Shown here: positions 25,431 through 35,686 of the stretch, in pieces
Numbering within the stretch: the stretch's first letter is position 1
Layout: every line of letters starts with the position of its first letter
Assembly: GCF_000372965.1 (NCBI RefSeq)
Contig: NZ_KB890024.1
Span: 2,234,839-2,298,838 of the forward strand
DNA length: 64,000 nucleotides
Reading direction: 5' to 3'
Source: Hoeflea sp. 108
Lineage (GTDB): Bacteria > Pseudomonadota > Alphaproteobacteria > Rhizobiales > Rhizobiaceae
The notes under the pieces: model-generated
The model's database searches: none
Seen by the model: only the letters and a program-made list of their open reading frames with translations
What the model was told of the DNA's origin: nothing
Made by a program: the position numbers and the translations under genes

Positions 25431-26222
25431 TCAGATGCCGCCATACCAGTCGTAGCCGCGGTCTTCCCAATAACCGCCCTTGCCCAGCCCCATCGCGCCG
25501 AAGCTGTCGACCAGTTCTATACCCTTGAGGTATTTCGGCATCTTGTAGCCGAGTTGGCGCTCGACACGGGCCCTGAGCGGCGCGCCGTTCTCGACCGGCA
25601 GCGGCTTGCCGTTGACGCCATAGGCCAGGATCGTCTGTGGGTGGCGGGCATCGACCAGGTCGATCGAGCCGTAATATTTCACCTCGCCCGAGAGGCTGTT
25701 TTCGATGGTGTCGAGGCAGTGGAAAACGACGTAACGGGCGCTGGGTTTCACCATGGCCGCGTCGAGCACCAGAGACAGCGGCACGCCGGTCCATTTGGCA
25801 ATGCAACTCCAGCCCTCGACGCAGTCGTGGCGGGTGATCTGGGTGCGTGCCGGCATGTTCATGAGCTGTTGCCGGCTCAGCGACATCGGCTTTTCGACCA
25901 GTCCCGTCACCTCCAGCCGCCAGTCGGCGAAGTCGTTAGCGAGAAGCGCTTTGTAAGTCGCGTCGTCGGGGGAGGTTACCCCGTTCGGCCGCTGCGGTTG
26001 GCGTATGTCGGCCTCGCGGTATTCCTGCGCCATACTGTTGCGCCCGGCGACCAGCCGCTGCGCGCGATAGGTCAGGTCGTTTGCTCCGCCGAGGAAATTG
26101 CGGACCTTGTTGTCGCGATCGACGAGGAAGTCGAATGCGTCGCAGCCGGACAATGCCGCGCCTGACAGGCCGAGCGAGGCGGCGGTGAGGAAGCGGCGGC
26201 GGTTGAGCTGGAACTTGGCCAT
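25431..26222 (-). CDS. Periplasmic molybdopterin-dependent oxidoreductase (YedY/sulfite oxidase family)
   Basis: 263 residues from the ATG at 26222. A twin-arginine signal NRRRFLTAASLGLSG precedes a cysteine in LSGC that could be lipidated. The sulfite-oxidase fold is shown by ITRHDCVEGWSC, which contains the molybdenum-ligand cysteine, by YYGSIDLVDARHPQTILAYG and by NGKPLPVENGAPLRARVERQ. Family members such as MsrP/YedY reduce methionine sulfoxide; others oxidise sulfite. One base separates it from the upstream cytochrome b gene, its likely electron partner. Confidence 0.87.
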   Translation of the reverse strand: MAKFQLNRRRFLTAASLGLSGAALSGCDAFDFLVDRDNKVRNFLGGANDLTYRAQRLVAGRNSMAQEYREADIRQPQRPNGVTSPDDATYKALLANDFADWRLEVTGLVEKPMSLSRQQLMNMPARTQITRHDCVEGWSCIAKWTGVPLSLVLDAAMVKPSARYVVFHCLDTIENSLSGEVKYYGSIDLVDARHPQTILAYGVNGKPLPVENGAPLRARVERQLGYKMPKYLKGIELVDSFGAMGLGKGGYWEDRGYDWYGGI

Positions 26223-26223
26223 G

Positions 26224-27105
26224 TCAGTCGCTCCCCTCGGCAGGCTTGCCGTCATGTGCGGGCGGATCGGTGCGGTACCAGCCGGTGATGATCGAACGCA
26301 GTTCGTTGATCGGGCCTGCAGCCAGGATCATCAGTATGTGGACGAAGAAGAAGGCAACCAGCAGCAGCATGGTGGCGAAGTGGATGGTGCGTGCCGTTTG
26401 CCGGCCGCCCAGCATGTCGGTCAGGAACGGCACGGCCGCATTCATGCTCGGCGACATGGCGAGCCCGGTCAGGATCATCAGTGGCAGCAGCACAAACAGC
26501 ACGCCGCCATAGGTCAGCTTCTGCAGTGTGTTGTATTCCCGCCGGTGGTTAAAGCGCAGCCTGGCATGGTCGGAGATGTCCTTGGGCAGGTTGCGCAGAT
26601 CGGTAGCGGTCGGCACCAGATCGCGGCGCAGGTGGCCGTTCCAGATGCTGCCGATCAGCCAGGCAAGCAGCGTGAAGGACAAAAGCCAGGCGAAGAAGAA
26701 ATGCACCACGCGCCCGGTAGCCAGGTCCTGGCTCGAGGGGATCGTCGCCCACGCGGGAAACGCGCGCACACTTGGATTGTCTGCCGGGCCGGACAGGCCA
26801 AGCACGCCGGACGTGTTGAATCTATTTCCGAATATCTCGGTGTAACCCGTTGTTCCCGTAGCCGTATCGGCCGCGTCGATGACGAGGACGCTGTTCGAAA
26901 ACTGGAAGCCGGATTGCCTGCCGATATAGAGTGCAGGATGCGCGTTGAAGATCTGCAGGCCGCTGAGCAGCAGGAAGAACAGGCACAGTGCCCAGATCCA
27001 ATGCGTCAAGCGTGTCCACCGCGTCTGGCGATAGACCAGTTCGCCCGCCGTCGCGTCGGCTGGCTGGCCGTCCACGTCGTGTTCCATGAGAGCCTGGCTT
27101 TCCAT
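26224..27105 (-). CDS. Cytochrome b/b6-type membrane subunit
   Basis: 293 residues with four main membrane segments, including THWIWALCLFFLLLSG, GRVVHFFFAWLLSF and IHFATMLLLVAFFFVHI. Histidines in these helices would bind two b-type hemes, as in Ni/Fe-hydrogenase or formate-dehydrogenase cytochrome b families. It is the membrane electron donor or acceptor for the adjacent molybdoenzyme; the two genes overlap in organisation (TGA-C-ATG). The 115 bases upstream of its start carry no gene. Confidence 0.87.
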   Translation of the reverse strand: MESQALMEHDVDGQPADATAGELVYRQTRWTRLTHWIWALCLFFLLLSGLQIFNAHPALYIGRQSGFQFSNSVLVIDAADTATGTTGYTEIFGNRFNTSGVLGLSGPADNPSVRAFPAWATIPSSQDLATGRVVHFFFAWLLSFTLLAWLIGSIWNGHLRRDLVPTATDLRNLPKDISDHARLRFNHRREYNTLQKLTYGGVLFVLLPLMILTGLAMSPSMNAAVPFLTDMLGGRQTARTIHFATMLLLVAFFFVHILMILAAGPINELRSIITGWYRTDPPAHDGKPAEGSD

Positions 27106-27220
27106 CGTAGCTGACCTCCGTCGGGCGCTACGGGATGTTGCCCGCTGAGCGCTTATCTCGGTCGAATTACGGATGTGGCAAGGTCAGGGTTTCGTTGCAG
27201 GCGATGACTTCGACGTGAAG

Positions 27221-27880
27221 TCAACTGGCGAGCGAAACCACCAGGTTGACGGCAGCGGCGACGATGATGGTGTTGAAGAAGAACGACAGCACCGAGTGGG
27301 CCATCGCCGCCTGACGCATCGATGTCGATGAGATGTTGGTATCCGCCGTCTGGGCGGTCATGCCGATGACGATGGAAAAGTAGAGGAAGTCCCAGCCGCA
27401 GGGGCGTTCAGTGCCCGGAAAGATCAATCCGCCCACGGGCTTGCGGCTGCGTGTAGAAGTCGACTCCGTCTTCTTGTCGCCCTTCCAGTAGAGATGGGCG
27501 TAGTGCAGGGCTGCCATGGCATGGATGGTCGCCCAGCCCAAAGGCAGCGACAGCAGCGAGAAGGTCAGCGCGATCCAGTTGGCTGCCCCCTTGGCGTTCA
27601 TCAGCACGAAGAGCGAGCCGACTGCGACCGCGACGATGGCGATGATGGCCGCAAAGATGATGCTGACCGGCTCGTCGGCTTCCTGCGCCCGCCGGCTCAG
27701 ATAGTCGGCTGTGAGCGCCGGCATCTGCCTCAGCACCAGGCCGATGAAAACGACAAAGAACACATTTGCGCCGATGGCATAAGCCAGCGGGATTTTGGCC
27801 AGCAATGCTGCGGCAAGGGCCAGGGCGCCGACGCCGAGGCTGATCTTGAAGATGAGGTGGCGCTTGAAGGGTTTGATCAT
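27221..27880 (-). CDS. DUF1345 integral membrane protein
   Basis: 219 residues with five hydrophobic segments, for example ISLGVGALALAAALLA and ANVFFVVFIGLVL, and the family region CGWDFLYFSIVIGMTAQTAD. DUF1345 membrane proteins are widespread and have no established role. The start codon overlaps the stop of the YaiI gene (ATGA), so both form one unit. Confidence 0.85.
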   Translation of the reverse strand: MIKPFKRHLIFKISLGVGALALAAALLAKIPLAYAIGANVFFVVFIGLVLRQMPALTADYLSRRAQEADEPVSIIFAAIIAIVAVAVGSLFVLMNAKGAANWIALTFSLLSLPLGWATIHAMAALHYAHLYWKGDKKTESTSTRSRKPVGGLIFPGTERPCGWDFLYFSIVIGMTAQTADTNISSTSMRQAAMAHSVLSFFFNTIIVAAAVNLVVSLAS

Positions 27881-28344
27881 GCCTGCGCCGATTTCAGCGC
27901 TCGTCGCGCCATCTGGTCAAGTGCCCCTAGAAAACGCGAGCGATCCTGCGGTGCAAAGGAGGCGTTGTAGCCCTTGCTCTCACCGGTCTCGCGCAGATGC
28001 TGCTTGAGGTCGCGCATGGCAACCGCCATGCCGATGCTTTCCGGCGTGAAAGGTCGGCCGGTCGGTCCCAGCACGTGTGCGCCAAGGGCGACGGCTCTGG
28101 CAGCCAGCGGGATGTCGGCGGTGACGACGATGTCGTTGGTCCTGGCATTGTCGACGATCCAGTCATCGGCCGCGTCCGCGCTCTTGGACACCACGACGTT
28201 GCGGATCATCGGATCGCGTGATGGCCTCATCCCGCCGTTGGAGACGAAGGTGACGACGAGATCCAGCCTCTCGGCGACCTTCACCACCTCGTCCTTTACC
28301 GGACAGGCATCGGCGTCGACATAGATGATCGGCTTGCTGTCCAT
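27877..28344 (-). CDS. YaiI/YqxD family protein (DUF188)
   Basis: 155 residues from the ATG at 28344 (MDSKPIIYVDADACPV). The family signature YVDADACPVKDEV, the SNGGM loop and DIVVTADIPLAARAVALGA are clear. DUF188 proteins have a PIN-like fold with conserved aspartates and are presumed nucleases or nucleotide binders, not proven. Coupled with the DUF1345 gene downstream. Confidence 0.92.
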   Translation of the reverse strand: MDSKPIIYVDADACPVKDEVVKVAERLDLVVTFVSNGGMRPSRDPMIRNVVVSKSADAADDWIVDNARTNDIVVTADIPLAARAVALGAHVLGPTGRPFTPESIGMAVAMRDLKQHLRETGESKGYNASFAPQDRSRFLGALDQMARRALKSAQA

Positions 28345-28368
28345 CGTTTCACCTTGCATTCGTGAACC

Positions 28369-28832
28369 TCAGGCAGGCAGGGCGCGCAGCATGTCGATAT
28401 GCGGAATATTGTCTTCAAGATATTCCTCCGACACGGTGGCGAAGCCGAAGGACACGTAGAATTTCTCGAGATGGCTCTGCGCCGACAAGGCGATCGGCCG
28501 GCCCGGAAACAGCCGCTCGCAGGCAGCGATGGATTCCACCATCAGCTTGTCGCCAAGGCGCTTGCCCCGATGGTCGGGAGATACCACGACCCGGCCGATA
28601 TAGGCCGGATCGTCAATGCCGGAAGGGGCGATAATGCGCGTGCTCGCCAGCAACTCCTTGCCGGCAAGCAGCCTGAGGTGAAGGGCTTCGGGATCCTTGC
28701 CGTCCATTTCGGGAAATGCGCATTGCTGCTCGACGACAAAGACGTCGAGACGCATCTTCAGCATCGCATAGAGGTCGCGTGGAGACAGGTCGTCCAAGCC
28801 TCTGACGTCGACCTCGTATGCGATCCCGCTCA

Positions 28833-28833
<1 letters not shown>
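28369..28833 (-). CDS. ElaA-like GNAT acetyltransferase
   Basis: 154 residues with an ElaA/GNAT profile: LYAMLKMRLDVFVVEQQCAF at the N-terminus, acetyl-CoA loop VVVSPDHRGKRLGDKLM and FYVSFGFATVSEEYLED at the end. The start ATG overlaps the frmA stop (TGATG), so translation is coupled. Acceptor unknown; linkage with formaldehyde detoxification may be only positional. Confidence 0.88.
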
Positions 28834-29960
<1,127 letters not shown>

Positions 29961-30182
29961 GACGGTCATCCTTTATGCGTAATCAGGGGAAAAAATGTTG
30001 GCCTCAGGGTTTCAGGTTTTGCCGCATCGATCAACCGGCAACGCGACACCCCGCGGTCGCAAAGCGGCGTTTGCGTTCGAATTCCACAAGCCTCTGCCGG
30101 TGCGTCGCTGGGCAGGGTGGACACGACCGCCGCGCTGGCCGAACATGACAGTTGCAATATTCCCCGAAGGATAGACGATTCG

Positions 30183-33100
30183 ATGTCGAGTGACAGGCTG
30201 CCGCGCGATCCGCTCAAGCGTGAAGCGCTGAAAGCGGAAGCAAAACCAGAGGCTTCGCCGCGGACTTTCATCCATCTTCGCGTCCATTCGGCCTATTCTC
30301 TGCTCGAAGGTGCGTTGCCGCTTGGCAAGGTCGTCGGCCACGCCGTCAAGGACGATGCGCCCGCCATCGCGGTCGCCGACAGCAACAATCTGTTCGGTGC
30401 GCTGGAGTTTGCCCAGAAGGCGACCAAGGACGGCGTGCAGCCCATCATCGGCTGCCAGGTAGACGTCGACTTCGCTGAGACGGCAGATAACGGCCAGCGC
30501 GGTCCCGTCTGGAAGCAGGCGCACGAGCTCTACCCGATTGTGCTGATTGCAGCGACGGAAGACGGCTACGCCAACCTCGTCCGCATCATCAGCCGCATGT
30601 ATCTTTCGACGCCGAACGGTGAACCCATTCATGCCAAGCTCGAATGGCTGAGTGCGCTGTCGGATGGCATCATCTGTCTTAGCGGTGGGCCGCGCGGGCC
30701 GATCGGCACAGCCATCAAAAACGATCATCATGCTCAGGCCGAAAGCCGGCTGCTCGGGCTGCGGGAGATTTACGGCGATCGGCTCTATGTCGAGATCGAG
30801 CGCCTCGCTGGTTATGACCGTCTCATCGAGGCGGCCACCATCGATCTTGCCTATCGCCACCACTTGCCGCTGGTCGCCACCAACGAGGCTTTCTTTCCGT
30901 CCCGCGCGGACTTCGAGGCGCATGACGCGTTGATCGCGATCGCCGAGGGATCGGTGGTCGCGGAGGACAATCGCCGGCGCCTGACCCCGGACAATTTCCT
31001 CAAGTCTCAGAAGGAGATGGCAGAGATTTTTGCCGATCTGCCCGAAGCGATTGACAACACGGTCGAGATCGCCCGGCGCTGCTCCTACTATCCCAAGAAC
31101 CGCAAGCCGATCCTGCCGCGTTTCGCCGGCGCCGAAGTTGCCGACGCGGAAGCTGCCGAGCGTGCCGAGGGCGACGAGCTTGCTCGCCAGGCTCGCGAAG
31201 GCCTGGCCGAGCGCATCGCAACGCGCGGCATCTATCCGGGCTTTACCGAAGAGCAGTATCGGGAACGTCTCGAGTTCGAGATCGGCATCATCCAGCGGAT
31301 GAAGTTCCCCGGCTACTTCCTGATCGTTGCCGACTTCATCAAATGGGGCAAGCTGCAAGGCATCCCCGTCGGACCCGGTCGTGGTTCGGGCGCAGGTTCG
31401 CTTGTCGCCTATGCGCTGACCATCACCGACGTCGACCCGCTGCGTTTCTCGCTGCTGTTCGAGCGCTTCCTCAACCCCGACCGCGTCTCGATGCCCGACT
31501 TCGACATCGACTTCTGCCAGGACCGCCGTGAAGAGGTGATCCGCTATGTGGTGGACAAGTACGGTCGCGACCAGGTCGGTCAGATCATCACCTTCGGAAC
31601 GCTGCAGGCGCGCGCGGTGCTGCGCGACGTCGGCCGCGTGCTGCAGATGCCCTACGGCCAGGTCGACAAGCTCACCAAGATGGTGCCGCAGAATCCGGCC
31701 AACCCGGTGACGCTGGCGCAGGCGATCGAGGGCGAGCCGCGTTTTGCCGAGGAGGCCGAGCGCGAGCCGATCGTGCAGACGCTGCTCGAAATGGCCCAGA
31801 AGCTGGAGGGCCTGTACCGCCACGCCTCGACCCATGCTGCCGGCATTGTCATCGGCGACCGTCCGCTGTCCGAGCTGGTGCCGATGTACCGAGACCCGCG
31901 CTCGGACATGCCGGTTACCCAGTTCAACATGAAATATGTCGAACAGGCCGGCCTGGTGAAGTTCGACTTCCTCGGCCTGAAGACGCTGACGGTGCTGCAG
32001 AAGGCGGTGCAGTTCATCAGCCGCCGCGGCGTCGACATCGACCTTGCGCTGATCCCCCTCGACGACCCCGAGACTTACGCCATGCTGTCGCGCGGCGAGA
32101 CGGTCGGCATCTTCCAGGTTGAAAGTGCCGGCATGCGCAAGGCGCTGATCGGCATGAAGCCCGATCGCATCGAGGACATCATCGCGCTGGTGGCGCTCTA
32201 CCGCCCGGGCCCGATGGAAAACATCCCGACCTACAACGCCCGCAAGCACGGCGAGGAGGAGATCGAGTCGATCCATCCGAAGATCGACTACCTGGTGAAG
32301 GAGACCCAAGGGGTTATCGTCTACCAGGAGCAGGTCATGCAGATCGCCCAGGTTCTGTCGGGCTATTCGCTCGGCGAAGCCGACCTTCTGCGCCGCGCCA
32401 TGGGCAAGAAGATCCGCGCCGAAATGGACAAGCAGCGCGAGCGCTTCGTCACCGGTGCGATGGAAGGCGGCGTCTCCAAGCCGCAGGCCAACTTCATTTT
32501 CGACCTTCTGGCAAAGTTCGCCGACTATGGCTTCAACAAGTCGCACGCAGCCGCCTACGCCATCGTTTCTTACCAGACGGCCTATCTCAAGGCGCATTAC
32601 CCGGTCGAGTTCCTCGCCGGCTCGATGACCTACGATATGTCCAACACCGACAAGCTGAACGACTTCCGCCAGGATGCCATGCGCCTCGGCATCGAGGTCG
32701 TGCCGCCGTCGGTCATGACCAGCTATCGCGATTTCGAGGTCGGCGAAAAGAAGATTTTCTACTCGCTCGCCGCCATCAAGGGCGTGGGCGAAGCGGCCGT
32801 CCATCACATCGTCGCCAAGCGCGCGGAAAAGCCCTTCGCGAGCCTCGCCGATTTCTGCGAGCGCATCGATCCGAAGGTGGTGGGCAAGCGCGTCTTCGAA
32901 AGCCTTATCATGGCCGGCGCGCTCGATTGCTTCGGTCACGAGCGTGCCGCCATGATGGCCGGTATCGAGCGCATGATGGGCCTGGCATCGCTGGCCCATG
33001 AAAATGCGACGCTCGGCCAGTCCGACATCTTCGGCAGCGCCTTCTCCGGCCAGGCGCCGGTGCTGCACCTGCCACAGACCGACGCCTGGCTGGCAGCCGA

Positions 33101-33713
33101 CAGGTTGCACCGCGAGTTCCAGGTGGTCGGCTTCTATCTCTCGGCGCATCCGCTCGACGAATACAAGTCGGCGCTCGAAAAGATGCGTGTCCAGAACTGG
33201 GGGGACTTTGCAGCGGCCGTGAAGCGTGGCGCTACTGCCGGACGATTGGCGGGCACCGTCACCACCAAGCAGGAGCGCAAGACCAAGACCGGCAACAAGA
33301 TGGGCATCGTCCAGTTCTCGGACGTGTCAGGCCAGTATGAGGCCGTCATGTTCTCCGAGACGCTGGCGCAGTACCGCGACTTCTGTGAGCCCGGCAAATC
33401 GGTGGTCATAACGGTGGCTGCCGAAGACCGGCCGGAGGGCGTCAGCCTACGCATCCAGACGGTGCAATCGCTGGAGGACGAGGCAAGCCGTGTCCAGAAG
33501 ACCCTGCGCATCTTCGTGCGTGATGCGGCCCCCCTCAACACGCTGTCCAATCACTTGACGACGCGTGGCGAGGGCGAGGTCAGCTTCATCGTGCTCAAAG
33601 GTGAGGCGCAGGGCGAAATCGAGATCGAGCTGCGCGAACGCTACCGCATCACCCCGTCGATTGCATCGGCTATGCGCGCCGTGCCGGGAGTGGTCGAGGT
33701 CGAGCTCGTCTAG
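30183..33713 (+). CDS. dnaE: DNA polymerase III alpha subunit DnaE
   Basis: 1176 residues from the ATG at 30183 (MSSDRLPRDPLK); the long frame upstream (to 28818) is a shadow of frmA. The PHP domain starts FIHLRVHSAYSLLEGALP; the palm has MPDFDIDFCQDRREEV at about 437 with the catalytic aspartates; the fingers, helix-hairpin-helix and C-terminal OB-fold follow. The replicative DnaE1 length is right and no error-prone DnaE2 features (imuA/imuB neighbours) appear. Its stop converges with the sigma factor gene, 15 bases away. Confidence 0.97.
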   Translation: MSSDRLPRDPLKREALKAEAKPEASPRTFIHLRVHSAYSLLEGALPLGKVVGHAVKDDAPAIAVADSNNLFGALEFAQKATKDGVQPIIGCQVDVDFAETADNGQRGPVWKQAHELYPIVLIAATEDGYANLVRIISRMYLSTPNGEPIHAKLEWLSALSDGIICLSGGPRGPIGTAIKNDHHAQAESRLLGLREIYGDRLYVEIERLAGYDRLIEAATIDLAYRHHLPLVATNEAFFPSRADFEAHDALIAIAEGSVVAEDNRRRLTPDNFLKSQKEMAEIFADLPEAIDNTVEIARRCSYYPKNRKPILPRFAGAEVADAEAAERAEGDELARQAREGLAERIATRGIYPGFTEEQYRERLEFEIGIIQRMKFPGYFLIVADFIKWGKLQGIPVGPGRGSGAGSLVAYALTITDVDPLRFSLLFERFLNPDRVSMPDFDIDFCQDRREEVIRYVVDKYGRDQVGQIITFGTLQARAVLRDVGRVLQMPYGQVDKLTKMVPQNPANPVTLAQAIEGEPRFAEEAEREPIVQTLLEMAQKLEGLYRHASTHAAGIVIGDRPLSELVPMYRDPRSDMPVTQFNMKYVEQAGLVKFDFLGLKTLTVLQKAVQFISRRGVDIDLALIPLDDPETYAMLSRGETVGIFQVESAGMRKALIGMKPDRIEDIIALVALYRPGPMENIPTYNARKHGEEEIESIHPKIDYLVKETQGVIVYQEQVMQIAQVLSGYSLGEADLLRRAMGKKIRAEMDKQRERFVTGAMEGGVSKPQANFIFDLLAKFADYGFNKSHAAAYAIVSYQTAYLKAHYPVEFLAGSMTYDMSNTDKLNDFRQDAMRLGIEVVPPSVMTSYRDFEVGEKKIFYSLAAIKGVGEAAVHHIVAKRAEKPFASLADFCERIDPKVVGKRVFESLIMAGALDCFGHERAAMMAGIERMMGLASLAHENATLGQSDIFGSAFSGQAPVLHLPQTDAWLAADRLHREFQVVGFYLSAHPLDEYKSALEKMRVQNWGDFAAAVKRGATAGRLAGTVTTKQERKTKTGNKMGIVQFSDVSGQYEAVMFSETLAQYRDFCEPGKSVVITVAAEDRPEGVSLRIQTVQSLEDEASRVQKTLRIFVRDAAPLNTLSNHLTTRGEGEVSFIVLKGEAQGEIEIELRERYRITPSIASAMRAVPGVVEVELV

Positions 33714-33728
33714 CTTGGCGGCAGTTGG

Positions 33729-35078
33729 TCATCGATGGACGTTGCCGCTCTTGCGGGCCAACTCATCGCGGCAGCTGTGCGCGCGCTCCATGAGCATGGT
33801 TCGCTCGCGTTCGTTCTGGGTCAGCGCCGCCGCCCGTTCGAACTCGCCGAGCGCTTCCCGGAAACGGCCGAGCTTCATCAGCAGATCGGCACGCACGCTT
33901 GGCAGCAGGTGGTAGTTGCGCAGTGCGGGTTCGTGGACAAGCTGGTCGGCAAGCTCCAGCCCGGCCGCCGGCCCGAATGCCATCGATAGCGCCATGGCCC
34001 GGTTCAACTCGATGACGGGCGATGGCGCAAGCTCGGCCAGTGCGGCATAGAGAGCGGCGATGCGCGGCCAGTCGGTCTCTTCGGCCGTATGCGCCCGGGC
34101 GTGGCAGGCGGCAATGGCCGCCTGAAGTGTATACGGACCCTGACGGGGCAGGGCTTGTGCCCTGGCAAGGGCGGCGAGCCCGCGGTTTATCAGCAGATGG
34201 TCCCAGCGCGCGCGGTTCTGGTCGAGCAGCAGGATCGGCCGCCCTTCGGCATCACTGCGCGCCGGCAGCCGCGACGCCTGGATCTCCATCAGCGCGATCA
34301 GGCCGTGGACCTCGGGCTCGTCGGGCGCGAGCCCGGCAAGCATGCGCCCGAGCCGCATCGCCTCCTGGCACAGTTGCGGCCGCATCCAGTCGTCGCCCTT
34401 GGTGGCGGAGTACCCCTCGTTAAAGACCAGATAGAGCACCTCCAGAACAGAGCCCAGGCGCTCGCCGCGATCGGGGTAGCCAGGCATTTCGAACGGCACG
34501 CCGGCGTCCGACAGGGTGCGCTTGGCGCGGACAATGCGCTGCGCCATCGCGGTTTCGGAGACGAGGTAGGCGCGGGCGATTTCTTCCGTGCTCAGGCCGC
34601 CGACCAGCCGCAAGGTCAAGGCCACCCGCGCTTCGGTCGAAAGCACCGGGTGGCAGGACACGAACATCAGCGCGAGCAGTTCGTCGCCCAGATTGTCGTC
34701 GATCTCAAGCGGCTCGACAGTCACCTCCGCCTCGGCATCTATACCGAGCAGGGCGAGCTTTCCTTCAGCCATCTTGGCCCGACGGAAATGGTCGATGGCC
34801 CGCCGCTTGGCGGAGGCGATCAGCCATGCGCCCGGCTTGTCGGGAATGCCTGCCTCCGGCCAGTTGCGAAGCGCTGCGATCAGCGCGTCCTGGGCGAATT
34901 CCTCGGCCAGGTCGACACTGCGCGTGAAGCGGGCAAGCGCTGCCAGGATCCGTGCCCGCTCCATGCGGAACACGGTTTCGATGGTCCGGTGTGTCGCGCG
35001 GCTTCTGGCAACGCTGTCTTCGGCTTTCCCGTCGAGAGACGGCATCGGCTCGGACGAATGGCTATCGGTCGCAGCCAT
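33729..35078 (-). CDS. ECF42-type RNA polymerase sigma factor with C-terminal TPR-like extension
   Basis: 449 residues, more than twice a usual ECF factor. Sigma2 reads VDLAEEFAQDALIAALRNWP and AWLIASAKRRAIDHFRR; sigma4 reads LSTEEIARAYLVSETAMAQRI. From about residue 190 the protein is a helical, Ala/Leu-rich DUF6596/TPR region (GPYTLQAAIAACHARAHTA). This architecture plus an adjacent DGPF protein defines the ECF42 group, which uses the extension in place of an anti-sigma factor. It starts exactly where the DGPF gene stops (TAG then ATG). Signal unknown. Confidence 0.93.
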   Translation of the reverse strand: MAATDSHSSEPMPSLDGKAEDSVARSRATHRTIETVFRMERARILAALARFTRSVDLAEEFAQDALIAALRNWPEAGIPDKPGAWLIASAKRRAIDHFRRAKMAEGKLALLGIDAEAEVTVEPLEIDDNLGDELLALMFVSCHPVLSTEARVALTLRLVGGLSTEEIARAYLVSETAMAQRIVRAKRTLSDAGVPFEMPGYPDRGERLGSVLEVLYLVFNEGYSATKGDDWMRPQLCQEAMRLGRMLAGLAPDEPEVHGLIALMEIQASRLPARSDAEGRPILLLDQNRARWDHLLINRGLAALARAQALPRQGPYTLQAAIAACHARAHTAEETDWPRIAALYAALAELAPSPVIELNRAMALSMAFGPAAGLELADQLVHEPALRNYHLLPSVRADLLMKLGRFREALGEFERAAALTQNERERTMLMERAHSCRDELARKSGNVHR

Positions 35079-35492
35079 CTACTTCCTGTCTTGGGCGATG
35101 CCCATGTCACGGAAACGGTCGATGCCCTCGCTGGGTTCGAAATCTTCGAGGTCGAACATCTGGCGTACCTCGATCTGCCCGTTCTCGATCTGCGGGTTGG
35201 GGAAGCGGTTCGCCCATTCCATGGCTTCCTCGCGTGTCTTCACCTGGATGATGGTGTAGCCCGCGATCAGCTCCTTGGTTTCCGCGAAAGGTCCATCGGT
35301 AATCGTCTTCTTGCCGCCCGCCCAGGTGATCCGCCATCCCTTGGAGCTCGGCTGTAAGCCGCTGCCGTCGAGCAGCACGCCGGCCTTGGCCAATTCCCCA
35401 TGATAGTCGGCCATGGCGGAGATCATTTCCGCCGGCGGCATGACGCCGGCTTCGGAGTCCTTGCTAGCCTTGACCACGAACATGAAACGCAT
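35079..35492 (-). CDS. DGPF/YCII-related protein, partner of the ECF42 sigma factor
   Basis: 137 residues from the ATG at 35492 (MRFMFVVKASKDSE), eight bases after GGGAG. The signature DGPFAETKELIAGY is clear, in a YCII/EthD-like ferredoxin fold. In the ECF42 families such proteins lie next to the sigma factor and are its main regulated genes; their chemistry is unknown. It immediately precedes the sigma gene and carries a TGTCGA-N17-CGTC promoter-like element upstream. Confidence 0.93.
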   Translation of the reverse strand: MRFMFVVKASKDSEAGVMPPAEMISAMADYHGELAKAGVLLDGSGLQPSSKGWRITWAGGKKTITDGPFAETKELIAGYTIIQVKTREEAMEWANRFPNPQIENGQIEVRQMFDLEDFEPSEGIDRFRDMGIAQDRK

Positions 35493-35551
35493 TGATTTCG
35501 CTCCCGAAACTTGAGGCCGGACACCATTGTCCGAGCCTACTCTGCCAACAC

Positions 35552-35578
35552 GACGAGCAGAAGGCCGCAGAATCGACA
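35552..35578 (-). promoter_or_regulatory. Candidate ECF42 target promoter
   Basis: On the minus strand TGTCGA (35578-35573) is followed by exactly 17 bases and then CGTC (35555-35552), about 60 bases before the DGPF start codon. As I recall, ECF42 promoters are described with TGTCGA at -35 and CG(A/T)C at -10. The match suggests the DGPF-sigma pair is autoregulated. Motif and spacing are seen; the assignment rests on remembered literature. Confidence 0.65.
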
Positions 35579-35686
35579 CTGCAGCCGGAATTTTCTTCAG
35601 CTACCAAAGTCCACGCTTCGTTGCGGCAGCCAACAGCCGCTGGTATCTTGGCAACTTGCTTGGCCAGCCAATGAGAGGGCGTCGTC

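Noticed and set aside
30012..33149. 1045-codon minus-strand frame opposite dnaE
   Set aside because: Shadow of dnaE; no motif and no ribosome-binding site.
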